Source: Streptomyces sp. NBC_00708 (GTDB lineage: Bacteria; Actinomycetota; Actinomycetes; Streptomycetales; Streptomycetaceae). From it: a stretch of DNA of 64,000 bases. Below are positions 34,853 to 44,159 of the stretch, one piece after another. The translations under genes and the position numbers were made by a program. The DNA lies in NCBI GenBank assembly GCA_036226585.1, contig CP108997.1, forward strand, positions 5,022,001-5,086,000, written 5' to 3'. Within the stretch, counting starts at the first letter, position 1; every line of letters starts with the position of its first letter. The notes under the pieces were generated by a model. That model made no database searches, was not told where the DNA came from, and worked only from the letters and a program-made list of their open reading frames with translations.

Positions 34853-36882
34853 GGTGTGGGTGACCCTCCGGTCGGCGGGGACGGTCGCAGGACGGCGATG
34901 TGCGCGGGCGTCACGCCCGGCTCAAGGCGCACATAGAACGTCCTGCCCCAGTGATAGGAAGTGCCGGTGAGCTCGTCGCGCACCGGCACGCTCTCGTGCC
35001 GGTCGAGGCCGAGTTGCGGCATGTCCAACGAGACGGTCGCCTCCTGGGTGTGGTGCGGGTCGAGGTTGACGACCACCAGAAGGATGTTCGAACCGGAGCG
35101 CTTGCTGTACACGATCAGGGCGTCGTTGTCCGACGCGTGGAAGTGCACGTCACGCAGCTGCTGCAGGGCCGGGTGGCGGCGCCTGATCCGGTTGAGCGAG
35201 GTGATGAGCGGGGCGAGCGAACGGCCCTCGCGCTCTGCGGCTTCCCAGTCCCTGGGCCGGATCTCGTACTTCTCCGAGTCGAGGTACTCCTCACTGCCGT
35301 GGTGGATCGGGGTGTTCTCGCACAGCTCGAACCCCGCGTACACCCCCCAGGAGGGGGAGAGGGTCGCCGCGAGCACCGCCCGTGCCTCGAAGGCGGGCCG
35401 GCCGCCCTTCTGAAGGTATCCGGGAAGGATGTCGGGGGTGTTCACGAAGAAATTCGGCCGCATGAACGCGGCGGTGTCATGGGCCAGTTCGTTCACGTAA
35501 TCCGTGATTTCCTGCCGGCTGTCGCGCCAGGTGAAATACGTGTACGACTGCTGGAAACCGATGGCGGCGAGGGTGCGCATCATCGCCGGCCGGGTGAATG
35601 CCTCGGCCAGGAAGATCACATCGGGATCGGTGCCGTTGATCTCCGCGATCACCTTCTCCCAGAAGATCACCGGCTTGGTGTGCGGATTGTCGACGCGGAA
35701 GATCCGTACGCCCCGGTCCATCCAGAACCGCAGGATGCGCACGCTCTCCGCGACGATGCCCTCAAGATCCTTGTCGAAGGCGATCGGGTAGATGTCCTGG
35801 TATTTCTTCGGCGGATTCTCCGCGTAGGCGATCGAGCCGTCCGCCCGGTGCTGGAACCACTCGGGATGCTTCTCCACCCACGGATGGTCGGGCGAGCACT
35901 GGAGGGCGAAATCCAGGGCCACTTCCATCCGCAGATTGCGGGCGGTCTCCACGAAATGGGCGAAGTCCTCCAGCGTGCCCAGGTCGGGGTGGACCGCGTC
36001 GTGCCCGCCCTCCGGCGAACCGATCGCCCAGGGCACGCCCACGTCCTCGGGTCCCGGGGTCAGCGAGTTGTTCGGGCCCTTGCGGTGCGTCGTACCGATG
36101 GGGTGGATGGGCGGCAGGTAGACCACGTCGAAGCCCATCGCGGCGACCGCCGGCAGCCGCTCGGCCGCCGTCCGGAAGGTGCCGCTCACCAGCCGGGCCG
36201 GCTGCGGCCCGGCGGACTTGGCGCCCCGGCCCTTGCGCGGCTTCGCGGCCTCGAAGCGGGCGCCCTCGGAGCGCGGGAACATCTCGTACCAGGAGCCGTA
36301 CAGCGCGCGCCGGCGCTCGACGACCAGCGGGTGCGGGCGGGAGGCGGTGACCAGTTCGCGCAGGGGGTGGCGGGCCAGCGCGTCCCCGGCCTCGGGGGCC
36401 AGGGCCGCCGCGAGCCGGGCCTCGGCCGGCCGGGACGCGTCGCGCAGCGCGTCCACGGCCGCCAGCACCGCCTCGCGGCCGTCGCGCTTGGGTACGCCCT
36501 CGGCGGCCCGCTCGTACAGCTGGGCGCCCTCGGCGAGCATCAGCTCGGTGTCGATGCCGGCCGGGATCTTGATCCGCGCCGCGTGGCGCCAGGTGGCGAC
36601 CGGGTCGCTCCACGCCTCGACCGTGTACGTCCAGCGGCCCTCGGCGTCCGGTGTCACCTCGGCGCCCCAGCGGTCGGTGCCCGGGGCCAGCTCGCGCATC
36701 GGGGTCCAGGGACCCGGGCGCCCGCTCGGACTGTGCAGCACGACATTCGCCGCCACCGCGTCGTGGCCCTCCCGGAAGACGGTCGCGGTGACCTGGAAGG
36801 TCTCACCGGCAACGGCCTTGGCGGGCCTTCTGCCGCAGTCGACGAGCGGATGGACGTCGAGAACGGGAATGCGACCGATCAT
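34849..36882 (-). CDS. glgE: Alpha-1,4-glucan:maltose-1-phosphate maltosyltransferase
   Basis: 677-aa GH13_3 enzyme that transfers maltosyl units from maltose 1-phosphate to growing alpha-glucan. It begins with an N-terminal beta domain ([20 protein letters not shown], the conserved start) and an inserted helical domain S. The barrel has catalytic Asp in [13 protein letters not shown] and Glu in [13 protein letters not shown], with the DRGVRI and [13 protein letters not shown] segments typical of GlgE. ATG 36882 has AGGTGA just upstream. It heads the leftward operon and is divergent from glgP across a 710-bp regulatory region. In Streptomyces this pathway makes storage glucan during differentiation. 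Confidence 0.95.
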   Translation of the reverse strand: MIGRIPVLDVHPLVDCGRRPAKAVAGETFQVTATVFREGHDAVAANVVLHSPSGRPGPWTPMRELAPGTDRWGAEVTPDAEGRWTYTVEAWSDPVATWRHAARIKIPAGIDTELMLAEGAQLYERAAEGVPKRDGREAVLAAVDALRDASRPAEARLAAALAPEAGDALARHPLRELVTASRPHPLVVERRRALYGSWYEMFPRSEGARFEAAKPRKGRGAKSAGPQPARLVSGTFRTAAERLPAVAAMGFDVVYLPPIHPIGTTHRKGPNNSLTPGPEDVGVPWAIGSPEGGHDAVHPDLGTLEDFAHFVETARNLRMEVALDFALQCSPDHPWVEKHPEWFQHRADGSIAYAENPPKKYQDIYPIAFDKDLEGIVAESVRILRFWMDRGVRIFRVDNPHTKPVIFWEKVIAEINGTDPDVIFLAEAFTRPAMMRTLAAIGFQQSYTYFTWRDSRQEITDYVNELAHDTAAFMRPNFFVNTPDILPGYLQKGGRPAFEARAVLAATLSPSWGVYAGFELCENTPIHHGSEEYLDSEKYEIRPRDWEAAEREGRSLAPLITSLNRIRRRHPALQQLRDVHFHASDNDALIVYSKRSGSNILLVVVNLDPHHTQEATVSLDMPQLGLDRHESVPVRDELTGTSYHWGRTFYVRLEPGVTPAHIAVLRPSPPTGGSPTP

Positions 36883-37057
36883 GGAATCACCTGGGGACTG
36901 GAGCGCGGACTCGGCAACGTGGGCAGCGGGCGCCGAAGGCTGAACGCGCGCGCCGCGAGGATGGGGTTGCGTCCTTTCTAGCCGCTCGGTGGATGACTGG
37001 TGGGGTCTGGGCATGGCCGCTCCTGTCCGCGTTCACTCGAATGGCAGTCCAAACAGG

Positions 37058-37166
37058 TCGTATACGAATCGGGGACCGATCACCGGCGGCCAGGGAATGA
37101 ATCACGCGCGTGCCGGGGACGAACCGTCATCGCTGTCATCCGAATGCATTCGTTCCGGGTACCCGG
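37058..37166. promoter_or_regulatory. Palindrome cluster in the glgE/glgP divergent region
   Basis: Three perfect palindromes lie close together: TCGTATACGA (37058-37067), CGAATGCATTCG (37141-37152) and CCGGGTACCCGG (37155-37166). They fall in the 710-bp gap 36883-37592 between divergent glucan genes. No gene is visible in this gap; the open frames there are GC-rich artefacts. The palindromes are possible operators; no matching -35/-10 pair was identified with confidence. Confidence 0.4.
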
Positions 37167-37592
37167 GAAACCTTCCCCCACATCGCGGTGGGCCAATCCG
37201 GTGATATGTCGTCTGCTCGGGCGTATGGGGGACGTAGCGAATGCGCCGGGCTCCGCCGCGCGCACGCGGGATTGCGCGGAACCGGCGCACGCGGGTGGGA
37301 AAGGGCGCCACACGGCAGCTTTCCTTGTGCCGCGAAGGCCCACAAGGCCGCACGAGGGGAAGGAATCGGCCATAACGCCTGTGACATATGGGTCCGGTGA
37401 CGCAGGGGGAGATGTGCGGGGCGTACGGGACAGTGGCGCACGGGCGCCCGGAACGCCCCGGTCGCACACCGCGCGGAGCCTTCGCGCCGTGTCCGGCGAG
37501 GGGGACACCCGGCTACCGTCGAGGGTGACGGAGCGGCGCACATGGTGGTGCGTCCCGCTCGGATTCGTACGTCCCCTGTAAAGGTGGAATGC

Positions 37593-40196
37593 GTGAAGGC
37601 CATTCGTCGATTCACCGTGCGTCCCGTCCTTCCGGACTCCCTCCAACCCCTCAGCGACCTGGCGCGCAACCTGCGCTGGTCCTGGCACACCGAGACCCGT
37701 GAGCTCTTCCGGTCCGTCGACCCGGCGGCCGGCCCGGCGGCGGAGTGCGACCCCGTCCGCCTGCTCGGTTCCGTCTCCGCGGGGCGGCTCGCGGAGCTGG
37801 CCCGCGACGAACGGTTCCTGCACCGGCTCGCCGAGGCGTCCGCCGACCTCCGGGACTACCTCCGGGGGCCCCGCTGGTACCAGGAGCAGCGTGAGCAGGG
37901 CGCCGACCTGCCCGCCGCCATCGCCTACTTCTCACCCGAATTCGGGGTGACCGCCGCCCTGCCCCAGTACTCCGGCGGGCTCGGCATCCTCGCCGGTGAC
38001 CACCTCAAGGCCGCCAGCGACCTGGGCGTGCCCCTCGTCGGCGTCGGCCTGCTCTACCGCCACGGCTACTTCCGGCAGAGCCTGTCCCGGGACGGCTGGC
38101 AGCAGGAGCACTACCCCGTCCTCGACCCCAACGAGCTGCCGCTCACCCTGATCCGCGAGGCCGACGGCACCCCGACCCAGGTCGTCCTGGACCTGCCCGG
38201 CGGCCGGTCCCTGCACGCCCAGATCTGGCAGGCCCACGTCGGCCGGGTCCCGCTGCTCATGCTCGACTCCGACGTCGAGGAGAACGCCCCCGGCGAACGC
38301 GAGGTCACCGACCGGCTGTACGGCGGCGGCAGCGAGCACCGGCTGCTCCAGGAGATGCTGCTCGGCATCGGCGGCGTCCGTGCCGTGCGCGCCTACTGCC
38401 GGCTCACCGGCCACCCCGCCCCGGAGGTCTTCCACACCAACGAGGGCCACGCCGGCTTCCTCGGCCTGGAACGCATCCGCGAGCTGGCCACGACCGGCCT
38501 GGACTTCGACTCCGCGGTGGAGTCCGTGCGCGCCGGCACCGTCTTCACCACCCACACCCCGGTCCCGGCCGGAATCGACCGGTTCGACCGCGGACTTGTC
38601 GCCCGCCACTTCGGCGAGGACGGCGAACTGCCCGGGGTCCCCGCCGAACGCGTCCTGGAACTCGGCACCGAGACCTACACCGGCGGCGACCCGGGCGTCT
38701 TCAACATGGCGGTGATGGGGCTGCGGCTCGCCCGGCGCGCCAACGGCGTCTCCACGCTGCACGGCGCGGTCAGCCGGGAGATGTTCGCCGGGCTCTGGCC
38801 GGGCTTCGACGCCCCGGAGGTGCCGATCACCTCCGTCACCAACGGCGTTCACGCGCCGACCTGGGTCGCCCCCGAGGTCCTGCGGCTGCGCGCCGAGACG
38901 GGGGGCACCCCGGGCCGCTGGGACTCCGTCGCCGACATCCCCGCCCGCCGGCTCTGGGAGCTGCGCCGCACCCTGCGCGAACAGCTGGTCGGCGAGGTCC
39001 GGCAGCGGCTGCACGCCTCCTGGCGCCACCGGGGCGCCCAGCCCGCCGAGCTCGGCTGGATCGACGGCGTCCTCGACCCGGACGTGCTGACGATCGGCTT
39101 CGCCCGCCGCGTCCCCTCGTACAAGCGGCTGACGCTGATGCTGCGCGACCGCGACCGGCTGCGGGGGCTGCTGCTGCACCCCGAGCGGCCGGTCCAGATC
39201 GTCGTCGCGGGCAAGGCGCACCCGGCCGACGACGGCGGGAAGCGGCTGGTCCAGGAGCTGGTGAGGTTCGCCGACGACGCCCGGGTCCGCCACCGCATCG
39301 TCTTCCTGCCCGACTACGGGATGGCGATGGCCCAGAAGCTCTACCCGGGCTGCGACGTCTGGCTGAACAACCCGCTGCGCCCGCTGGAGGCCTGCGGGAC
39401 GAGCGGGATGAAGGCGGCGCTCAACGGCTGCCTCAACCTGTCCGTGCTGGACGGCTGGTGGGACGAGTGGTTCGAGCCGGACTTCGGCTGGGCGATCCCG
39501 ACGGCCGAGGGCAGCGCGCTGGACGAGGACCGGCGCGACGACCTGGAGGCCAATGCCCTGTACGAGCTGATCGAGGACCGGGTAGCGCCGCACTTCTACG
39601 ACCGCCGGGACGAGGGGCTGCCGGGGCGCTGGATCGAGATGGTCCGCCGCACGATGGGCACCCTGGGGCCCAAGGTGCTCGCCGACCGGATGGTCACGGA
39701 GTACGTGGAGCGGCTGTACGCCCCCGCCGCGCTCGACCAGCGGTCCATGGACGCGGCCAGGGCGCGGGACCTGGCGGGGTGGAAGGCGAAGGTCCGGGCG
39801 GCCTGGCCGCGGGTGGCCGTCGACCATGTGGAGGCGGTGACGCCGACCGCCTCCGGTACGACGGCGGAGCTGGGCTCCACGCTGGCGCTGCGGGTCCGGA
39901 TCTCGCTGGGCGCGCTGGCGCCGGACGACGTGGAGGTGCAGGCGGTGGCCGGGCGGGTGGACTCGTCCGACGCGATCTTCGACGCCCAGACCTTCCCGCT
40001 GAAGCCGGCGGGCGGCCAGGACCTGGAGGGCCACTGGCTGTACGAGGGCCCGCTCGCCCTGGACCGGACGGGCCCGTACGGCTACACCGTGCGCGTGCTG
40101 CCGGCCCACCGGCTGCTGGGGAGCGGCGCCGAACTCGGCCTGGTCGCCCAGCCGACGGGGACCACGGGTGAGGGCGCGGGTCTGCTGATGCGCTGA
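37593..40196 (+). CDS. glgP: Alpha-glucan phosphorylase
   Basis: 867-aa GT35 phosphorylase releasing glucose 1-phosphate from alpha-1,4-glucan, using pyridoxal phosphate. Conserved parts: PLSDLARNLRWSWHTETREL near the start, IAYFSPEFGVTAALPQYSGG, LGILAGDHLKAASDLGVPLV, EVFHTNEGHAGFLGLERI, ITSVTNGVHAPTW, VPSYKRLTLMLRD and the PLP-lysine segment LEACGTSGMKAALNG. This is the longer actinobacterial form with an N-terminal DUF3417 part. GTG 37593 has AAGGTGG five bases upstream. It lies divergent from glgE, so breakdown and synthesis genes share a control region. Confidence 0.94.
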   Translation: MKAIRRFTVRPVLPDSLQPLSDLARNLRWSWHTETRELFRSVDPAAGPAAECDPVRLLGSVSAGRLAELARDERFLHRLAEASADLRDYLRGPRWYQEQREQGADLPAAIAYFSPEFGVTAALPQYSGGLGILAGDHLKAASDLGVPLVGVGLLYRHGYFRQSLSRDGWQQEHYPVLDPNELPLTLIREADGTPTQVVLDLPGGRSLHAQIWQAHVGRVPLLMLDSDVEENAPGEREVTDRLYGGGSEHRLLQEMLLGIGGVRAVRAYCRLTGHPAPEVFHTNEGHAGFLGLERIRELATTGLDFDSAVESVRAGTVFTTHTPVPAGIDRFDRGLVARHFGEDGELPGVPAERVLELGTETYTGGDPGVFNMAVMGLRLARRANGVSTLHGAVSREMFAGLWPGFDAPEVPITSVTNGVHAPTWVAPEVLRLRAETGGTPGRWDSVADIPARRLWELRRTLREQLVGEVRQRLHASWRHRGAQPAELGWIDGVLDPDVLTIGFARRVPSYKRLTLMLRDRDRLRGLLLHPERPVQIVVAGKAHPADDGGKRLVQELVRFADDARVRHRIVFLPDYGMAMAQKLYPGCDVWLNNPLRPLEACGTSGMKAALNGCLNLSVLDGWWDEWFEPDFGWAIPTAEGSALDEDRRDDLEANALYELIEDRVAPHFYDRRDEGLPGRWIEMVRRTMGTLGPKVLADRMVTEYVERLYAPAALDQRSMDAARARDLAGWKAKVRAAWPRVAVDHVEAVTPTASGTTAELGSTLALRVRISLGALAPDDVEVQAVAGRVDSSDAIFDAQTFPLKPAGGQDLEGHWLYEGPLALDRTGPYGYTVRVLPAHRLLGSGAELGLVAQPTGTTGEGAGLLMR

Positions 40197-40211
40197 GGGG
40201 CGCGGCCCCAG

Positions 40212-40249
40212 GGGCCCGGTACCGGGAGAGACCTCCCGGCACCGGGCCC
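40212..40249 (+). terminator. Hairpin terminator after glgP
   Basis: GGGCCCGGT (40212-40220) pairs with ACCGGGCCC (40241-40249), with a further CCGGGAG/CTCCCGG inner stem, followed by TTCGCTTTCT. Confidence 0.85.
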
Positions 40250-40271
40250 TTCGCTTTCTGAACACAGAACC

Positions 40272-40300
40272 TTGACGTGTTCATGGAATGCCTTTAGGTT
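40272..40300 (+). promoter_or_regulatory. Vegetative-type promoter of the alginate-lyase-like gene
   Basis: TTGACG (40272-40277) and TAGGTT (40295-40300) with a 17-bp spacer match the HrdB consensus well. The start codon is 100 bp downstream, leaving a leader of about 90 nt. Confidence 0.75.
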
Positions 40301-40399
40301 CCTCACTCATTGCAGCGTTCACAACTCGACTCATGGTTCATGTATGTGAATGTCCAGGGCCGAGTGGTGGACCTCCTCCGCACCGGAAGGCACCCCCAC

Positions 40400-41617
40400 A
40401 TGCGCACCGGAACCATCGCGCGCGGCCTCGGCCTCGCCGCCGCCCTCGCCGCACTGACCACCGGTCTCTCCATGGCCCCGGCCTCCGCCGGCGGACCGGC
40501 CGCCCCGCCCGCCCCGGCGCGGGCCGCCGCCCCCGCCGCCTTCACCCATCCCGGCGTACTCGTCAGCCGCCCCCAGCTCGACTTCGTACGGTCCAAGGTC
40601 CAGGCGGGCGCCCAGCCCTGGAAGAGTGCCTACGACCAGATGATGGGAAGCAAGTACGCCTCGCTGACCAGGGCCGCGAAGCCCCGCGCGGTCGTCGAGT
40701 GCGGCTCGTACTCCAACCCCAACTACGGCTGCACCGACGAGCGCGAGGACGCGATCGCCGCGTACACCCTCTCGCTGGCCTGGTACATCACCCAGGACAG
40801 CCGCTACGCGCGGAAGGCGATCGAGATCATGGACGCCTGGTCGTCCGCGATCAAGGATCACACCAACAGCAACGCCCCGCTCCAGACCGGCTGGGCGGGC
40901 TCCTCCTGGCCCCGGGCCGCCGAGATCATCAAGTACACGTACAGCTCCTGGCCGAACTCCGGCCGGTTCGCCACCATGCTGCGCGACGTCTACCTGCCCA
41001 AGGTCATCAACGGCTCCCAGAGCAACGGCAACTGGGAGCTGAGCATGACCGAGGCCGCGATCGGCATCGCGGTCTTCCTGGAGGACCGGACCTCGTACGA
41101 CAAGGCGGTCGCGAAGTTCCGCGGCCGGGTGCCCGCGTACATCTATGTGAGCGCGGACGGCGCGCTGCCGAGGACGGCGCCCGGCAGCGGCCTGGACACC
41201 AAGGACAAGATCATCAAGTACTGGCAGGGGCAGTCCACCTTCATGGACGGGCTCTCCCAGGAGACCTGCCGCGACCTCACGCACACCGGATACGGCCTGT
41301 CGGCCATCTCGCACATCGCCGAGACCAGCCGGATCCAGGGGCAGGACCTCTATCCGGAGATCGCCGAGCGGCTGCGCCACGCGCTCGGGCTGCACGCCAC
41401 GTACCAGGTGGGCAACCCCGTCCCGGGCAGTCTCTGCGGCGGAAGCCTCAAGGACAGCCTCGGCCCGGTCACCGAGGTCGGGTTCAACGCGCTGCACAAC
41501 CGGATGGGCATCGCGATGACCAACACCCAGACGCTCACCGAGCGGCAGCGGCCCGCCGGGTCCAACAACCTGTTCGTCGCCTGGGAGACCCTGACCCACG
41601 CGGACAACCCGAACTGA
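40400..41617 (+). CDS. Secreted alginate-lyase-family protein
   Basis: 405-aa exported protein with a signal peptide (RTGTIARGLGLAAALAALTT to PASAGG, about residues 1-33) and an alpha/alpha-toroid alginate-lyase-type domain. Its recognisable segments are HPGVLVSRPQLDFVRSKV at the domain start and GNWELSMTEAAIGIAVFLED with the conserved Asn/Trp/Glu, then LSQETCRDLTHTGYGLSAIS with His residues that could be catalytic. It probably cleaves a uronic-acid polysaccharide outside the cell, but the substrate cannot be read from sequence. ATG 40400 follows GGAAGG; an upstream frame extension would bury the signal peptide. Confidence 0.85.
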   Translation: MRTGTIARGLGLAAALAALTTGLSMAPASAGGPAAPPAPARAAAPAAFTHPGVLVSRPQLDFVRSKVQAGAQPWKSAYDQMMGSKYASLTRAAKPRAVVECGSYSNPNYGCTDEREDAIAAYTLSLAWYITQDSRYARKAIEIMDAWSSAIKDHTNSNAPLQTGWAGSSWPRAAEIIKYTYSSWPNSGRFATMLRDVYLPKVINGSQSNGNWELSMTEAAIGIAVFLEDRTSYDKAVAKFRGRVPAYIYVSADGALPRTAPGSGLDTKDKIIKYWQGQSTFMDGLSQETCRDLTHTGYGLSAISHIAETSRIQGQDLYPEIAERLRHALGLHATYQVGNPVPGSLCGGSLKDSLGPVTEVGFNALHNRMGIAMTNTQTLTERQRPAGSNNLFVAWETLTHADNPN

Positions 41618-41631
41618 GCGCCCACGGACGA

Positions 41632-41671
41632 GCAGCCGCCCGGGAGAGGGGGTCCTCTCCCGGGCGGCTGC
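41632..41671. terminator. Long perfect hairpin between convergent genes
   Basis: An 18-bp stem, GCAGCCGCCCGGGAGAGG (41632-41649), pairs with 41654-41671 around a 4-nt loop, between the lyase-like gene and the metalloprotease gene. Confidence 0.9.
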
Positions 41672-41718
41672 GCCGCGTCAGCGACGGGTCATGCGGTGGG
41701 GGGTGTGGCGGGGGTGGT

Positions 41719-43767
41719 TCAGAAGGTCAGCTTGAAGCTGTTGATCTTCCCGGTGTCCCCGCTGTAGACGTCCTGGACCTTGAGCTTCCAGGTGCCGTTG
41801 GCCGTCTCCGACGAGGCGTTGACCGTGTAGGTCGTCTTGACGTTGTCCGCCGAGTCGCTGGAGGAGGAGTTCTTCAGGCGGTAGGTGCTGCCGTCCGGCG
41901 CGACGAGGTCGATGACCAGGTCGCCGCGGTAGGTGTGGGTGATGTCCACGCCGACCTTGAGGGCGCTCGGGGCGTTGCCGGTGCGGCCGGTGACGGTGAC
42001 CGAGCTGGTGACGGCGGAGCCGCGGTCCGGGATGGAGACAGCGGTCTTGTTCTCGAAGACCGTGCCGTCACCGGGGTCCGGGTCGGTGCCGCCGGAGCGC
42101 GCACCGACGTTGATCCCGGCCCAGGCGTCCTGGACGGCCTTGTACTCGGCGCTGGTCGTGCCGTACAGCTCACCGGCCACCGCGAGCGTGCCGGTGCGGG
42201 CCCCCGCGTAGTTGGTGGTGGAGGTGAACTTGGTGCTGAGCGCCTTGAACCAGATCTGCTCGGCCTTCGCGCGGCCGATGCCGGTCACCGGCAGGCCGTC
42301 GGAGGTCGGGGAGTTGTAGCTGACGCCGTTGATGGTCTTCGCGCCGCTGCCCTCGGACAGCAGGTAGAAGAAGTGGTTGGCCGGACCCGACGAGTAGTGC
42401 ACGTCGATGTTGCCGATGCCCGAGTACCAGGCGTCGGGGGACGTGCCGTCGCGGCTCGGCTTGTCCTGGTAGCGCAGCGGGGTGCCGTCGCCGTTGATGT
42501 CGATCTTCTCGCCGATGAGGTAGTCGCCGACGTCGGTGGAGTTGTTGGCGTAGAACTCGACGGCGCTGCCGAAGATGTCGCTGGTCGCCTCGTTGAGGCC
42601 GCCGGACTCACCGCTGTAGTTCAGGCCGGCGGTGTTCGAGGTGACGCCGTGGCTCATCTCGTGGGCCGCCACGTCCAGCGCGGTCAGCGGGTGGGCGTTC
42701 CCGCTGCCGTCGCCGTACGTCATGCAGAAGCAGCTGTCGTCCCAGAAGGCGTTGACGTAGTTGTTGCCGTAGTGGACGCGGGAGTACGCGCCGACGCCGT
42801 CGCCCTTGATGCCGTTGCGGCCGTGGACGTTCTTGTAGTAGTCCCAGGTCTCGGCCGCGCCGTAGTGGGCGTCCGCCGCCGCGGTCTCCGGGCTGGTGCC
42901 GTTGCCGTCTCCCCAGACGTCGTCGGCGCCGGAGAAGAGGGTGCCCTTGCCGGACGTGCCGTGGTTCAGGTTGTACGTCTTGTGGCTGCCGCGCGCGGTG
43001 TCGGTCAGGTTGTACGAGCCGGAGGACCCGGAGGTGCCCAGGGTGACCTGGCCGCTGTACTCGGTGTTGCCGACGCCGTTCTCGATGGCCTGCCACTCGT
43101 AGAGCTTCGCTCCGGTGGAGGCGTCCGTGATGACGTGCAGCGCGTTCGGGGTGCCGTCCTCCTGGAGGCCGCCGACCACGGTCTCGTACGCGAGCTGCGG
43201 GGTGCCCGAGGCCATCCAGACGACCTTGCGGGGAGCCTTGTCCGCCTTGGCCCTGTCCGAGCCGGCCGCCTTCGCCGCGCCGAGCGCCTGCTTGGAGGCC
43301 GCCGCCGGGGTGATGTCCGCGACCGTGTCCACGGCCTTGAGCTGGGAGGTGGTGGCGCGGGACGCCTTGACGACGCTCTCGGTCGCGCCGGCCTTCGACT
43401 CCTGGACGACCAGGTCGCCGCCGAGGACCGGGAGGCCGTCGAGGGTGCGCTCGTAACGGGTGTGCGTGGTGCCGTCGTTGTCCTGGACGACGTCCTTGAC
43501 GACGAGCTTCTCCTGGGACCCGAGGCCGAGCTTCTTCGCGGTGGCCGCCGTGCTCGCGGTGGCCTCGCGGATCAGCTCGGCCCGCTGCGAGGGGGAGAGC
43601 TGCTTGGCGAGGGCGCCGGGGTTCGCCTTGGAGGCGGTGGCGGTCCTTGCGGTGCCGCTGTCCGGGGCGGCCGAGGCCGCTCCGGTCTGGACTCCTACGG
43701 CGAGGAGGGCAGCTGCGGCTATGAGAGCGCCGGTCGCGGTGGTACGACGGCTGTGCGTGGATCTCAC
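41719..43767 (-). CDS. M4 (thermolysin-like) metalloprotease with P-domain
   Basis: 682-aa secreted zinc endopeptidase. Order: signal peptide (1-34, TGALIAAAALLAVGVQTGAA), FTP/PepSY propeptide (about 50-225), catalytic domain with HEMSH at 369-373 and the third ligand E393 in GGLNEATSDIFG, then a C-terminal proprotein-convertase P-domain (about 568-682; VSIPDRGSAVTSSVTVTGRT, VDITHTYRGDLVIDLVAPDG). The propeptide is expected to be removed by self-cleavage. GTG 43767 has AAGGAG five bases upstream. Upstream, TGTCAGGA occurs twice exactly 20 bp apart (43851 and 43871). Confidence 0.93.
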   Translation of the reverse strand: MRSTHSRRTTATGALIAAAALLAVGVQTGAASAAPDSGTARTATASKANPGALAKQLSPSQRAELIREATASTAATAKKLGLGSQEKLVVKDVVQDNDGTTHTRYERTLDGLPVLGGDLVVQESKAGATESVVKASRATTSQLKAVDTVADITPAAASKQALGAAKAAGSDRAKADKAPRKVVWMASGTPQLAYETVVGGLQEDGTPNALHVITDASTGAKLYEWQAIENGVGNTEYSGQVTLGTSGSSGSYNLTDTARGSHKTYNLNHGTSGKGTLFSGADDVWGDGNGTSPETAAADAHYGAAETWDYYKNVHGRNGIKGDGVGAYSRVHYGNNYVNAFWDDSCFCMTYGDGSGNAHPLTALDVAAHEMSHGVTSNTAGLNYSGESGGLNEATSDIFGSAVEFYANNSTDVGDYLIGEKIDINGDGTPLRYQDKPSRDGTSPDAWYSGIGNIDVHYSSGPANHFFYLLSEGSGAKTINGVSYNSPTSDGLPVTGIGRAKAEQIWFKALSTKFTSTTNYAGARTGTLAVAGELYGTTSAEYKAVQDAWAGINVGARSGGTDPDPGDGTVFENKTAVSIPDRGSAVTSSVTVTGRTGNAPSALKVGVDITHTYRGDLVIDLVAPDGSTYRLKNSSSSDSADNVKTTYTVNASSETANGTWKLKVQDVYSGDTGKINSFKLTF

Positions 43768-44159
43768 GCGGACTCCTTCTGCGAGGGGGGTACCGGCGGC
43801 TGGGTGAGCCGTCCGGGCAGAGCAAGCAGTGCGCAGAACGGGGTGAAGAGTGTCAGGAGTCGGCCATCCCTGTCAGGACCGCGTCAACAACTTGGCCGGA
43901 ATTCGTTCGTTGCCGGAATGGTCATGTTCGTTAAGCGGACGTTTCACCGATCTTCACGGGGTGACCCCGAGGGGTCCCCGGAGGGCGTCGGGGGCCCGAA
44001 GGTGCAGGGCGCGTCGGGGTTTCGTGCACGGGAGCGGAGTGCGACGCGAGTGTGAACAAGCGGAAAGTTCCCACCTGTCGAGACAGAGCGGGGGCGTGGC
44101 TCGATCCCGACCGTCCGTCCCGGGACGAATCGGGCGGACGGCCGGGCCGGGCCGGGGTG
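43768..44159. other. Intergenic region between ABC exporter and metalloprotease
   Basis: 392 bp with no supported gene. It must hold the metalloprotease promoter. Notable are the direct repeats TGTCAGGA at 43851-43858 and 43871-43878, and TTGACG read on the minus strand at 43887-43882, a possible -35. No terminator hairpin was clear after the ABC gene. Confidence 0.5.

Noticed and set aside
40310..40399. Earlier start for the alginate-lyase-like protein (ATG 40310)
   Set aside because: It would place 30 polar residues before the signal peptide, and the Shine-Dalgarno GGAAGG supports ATG 40400.
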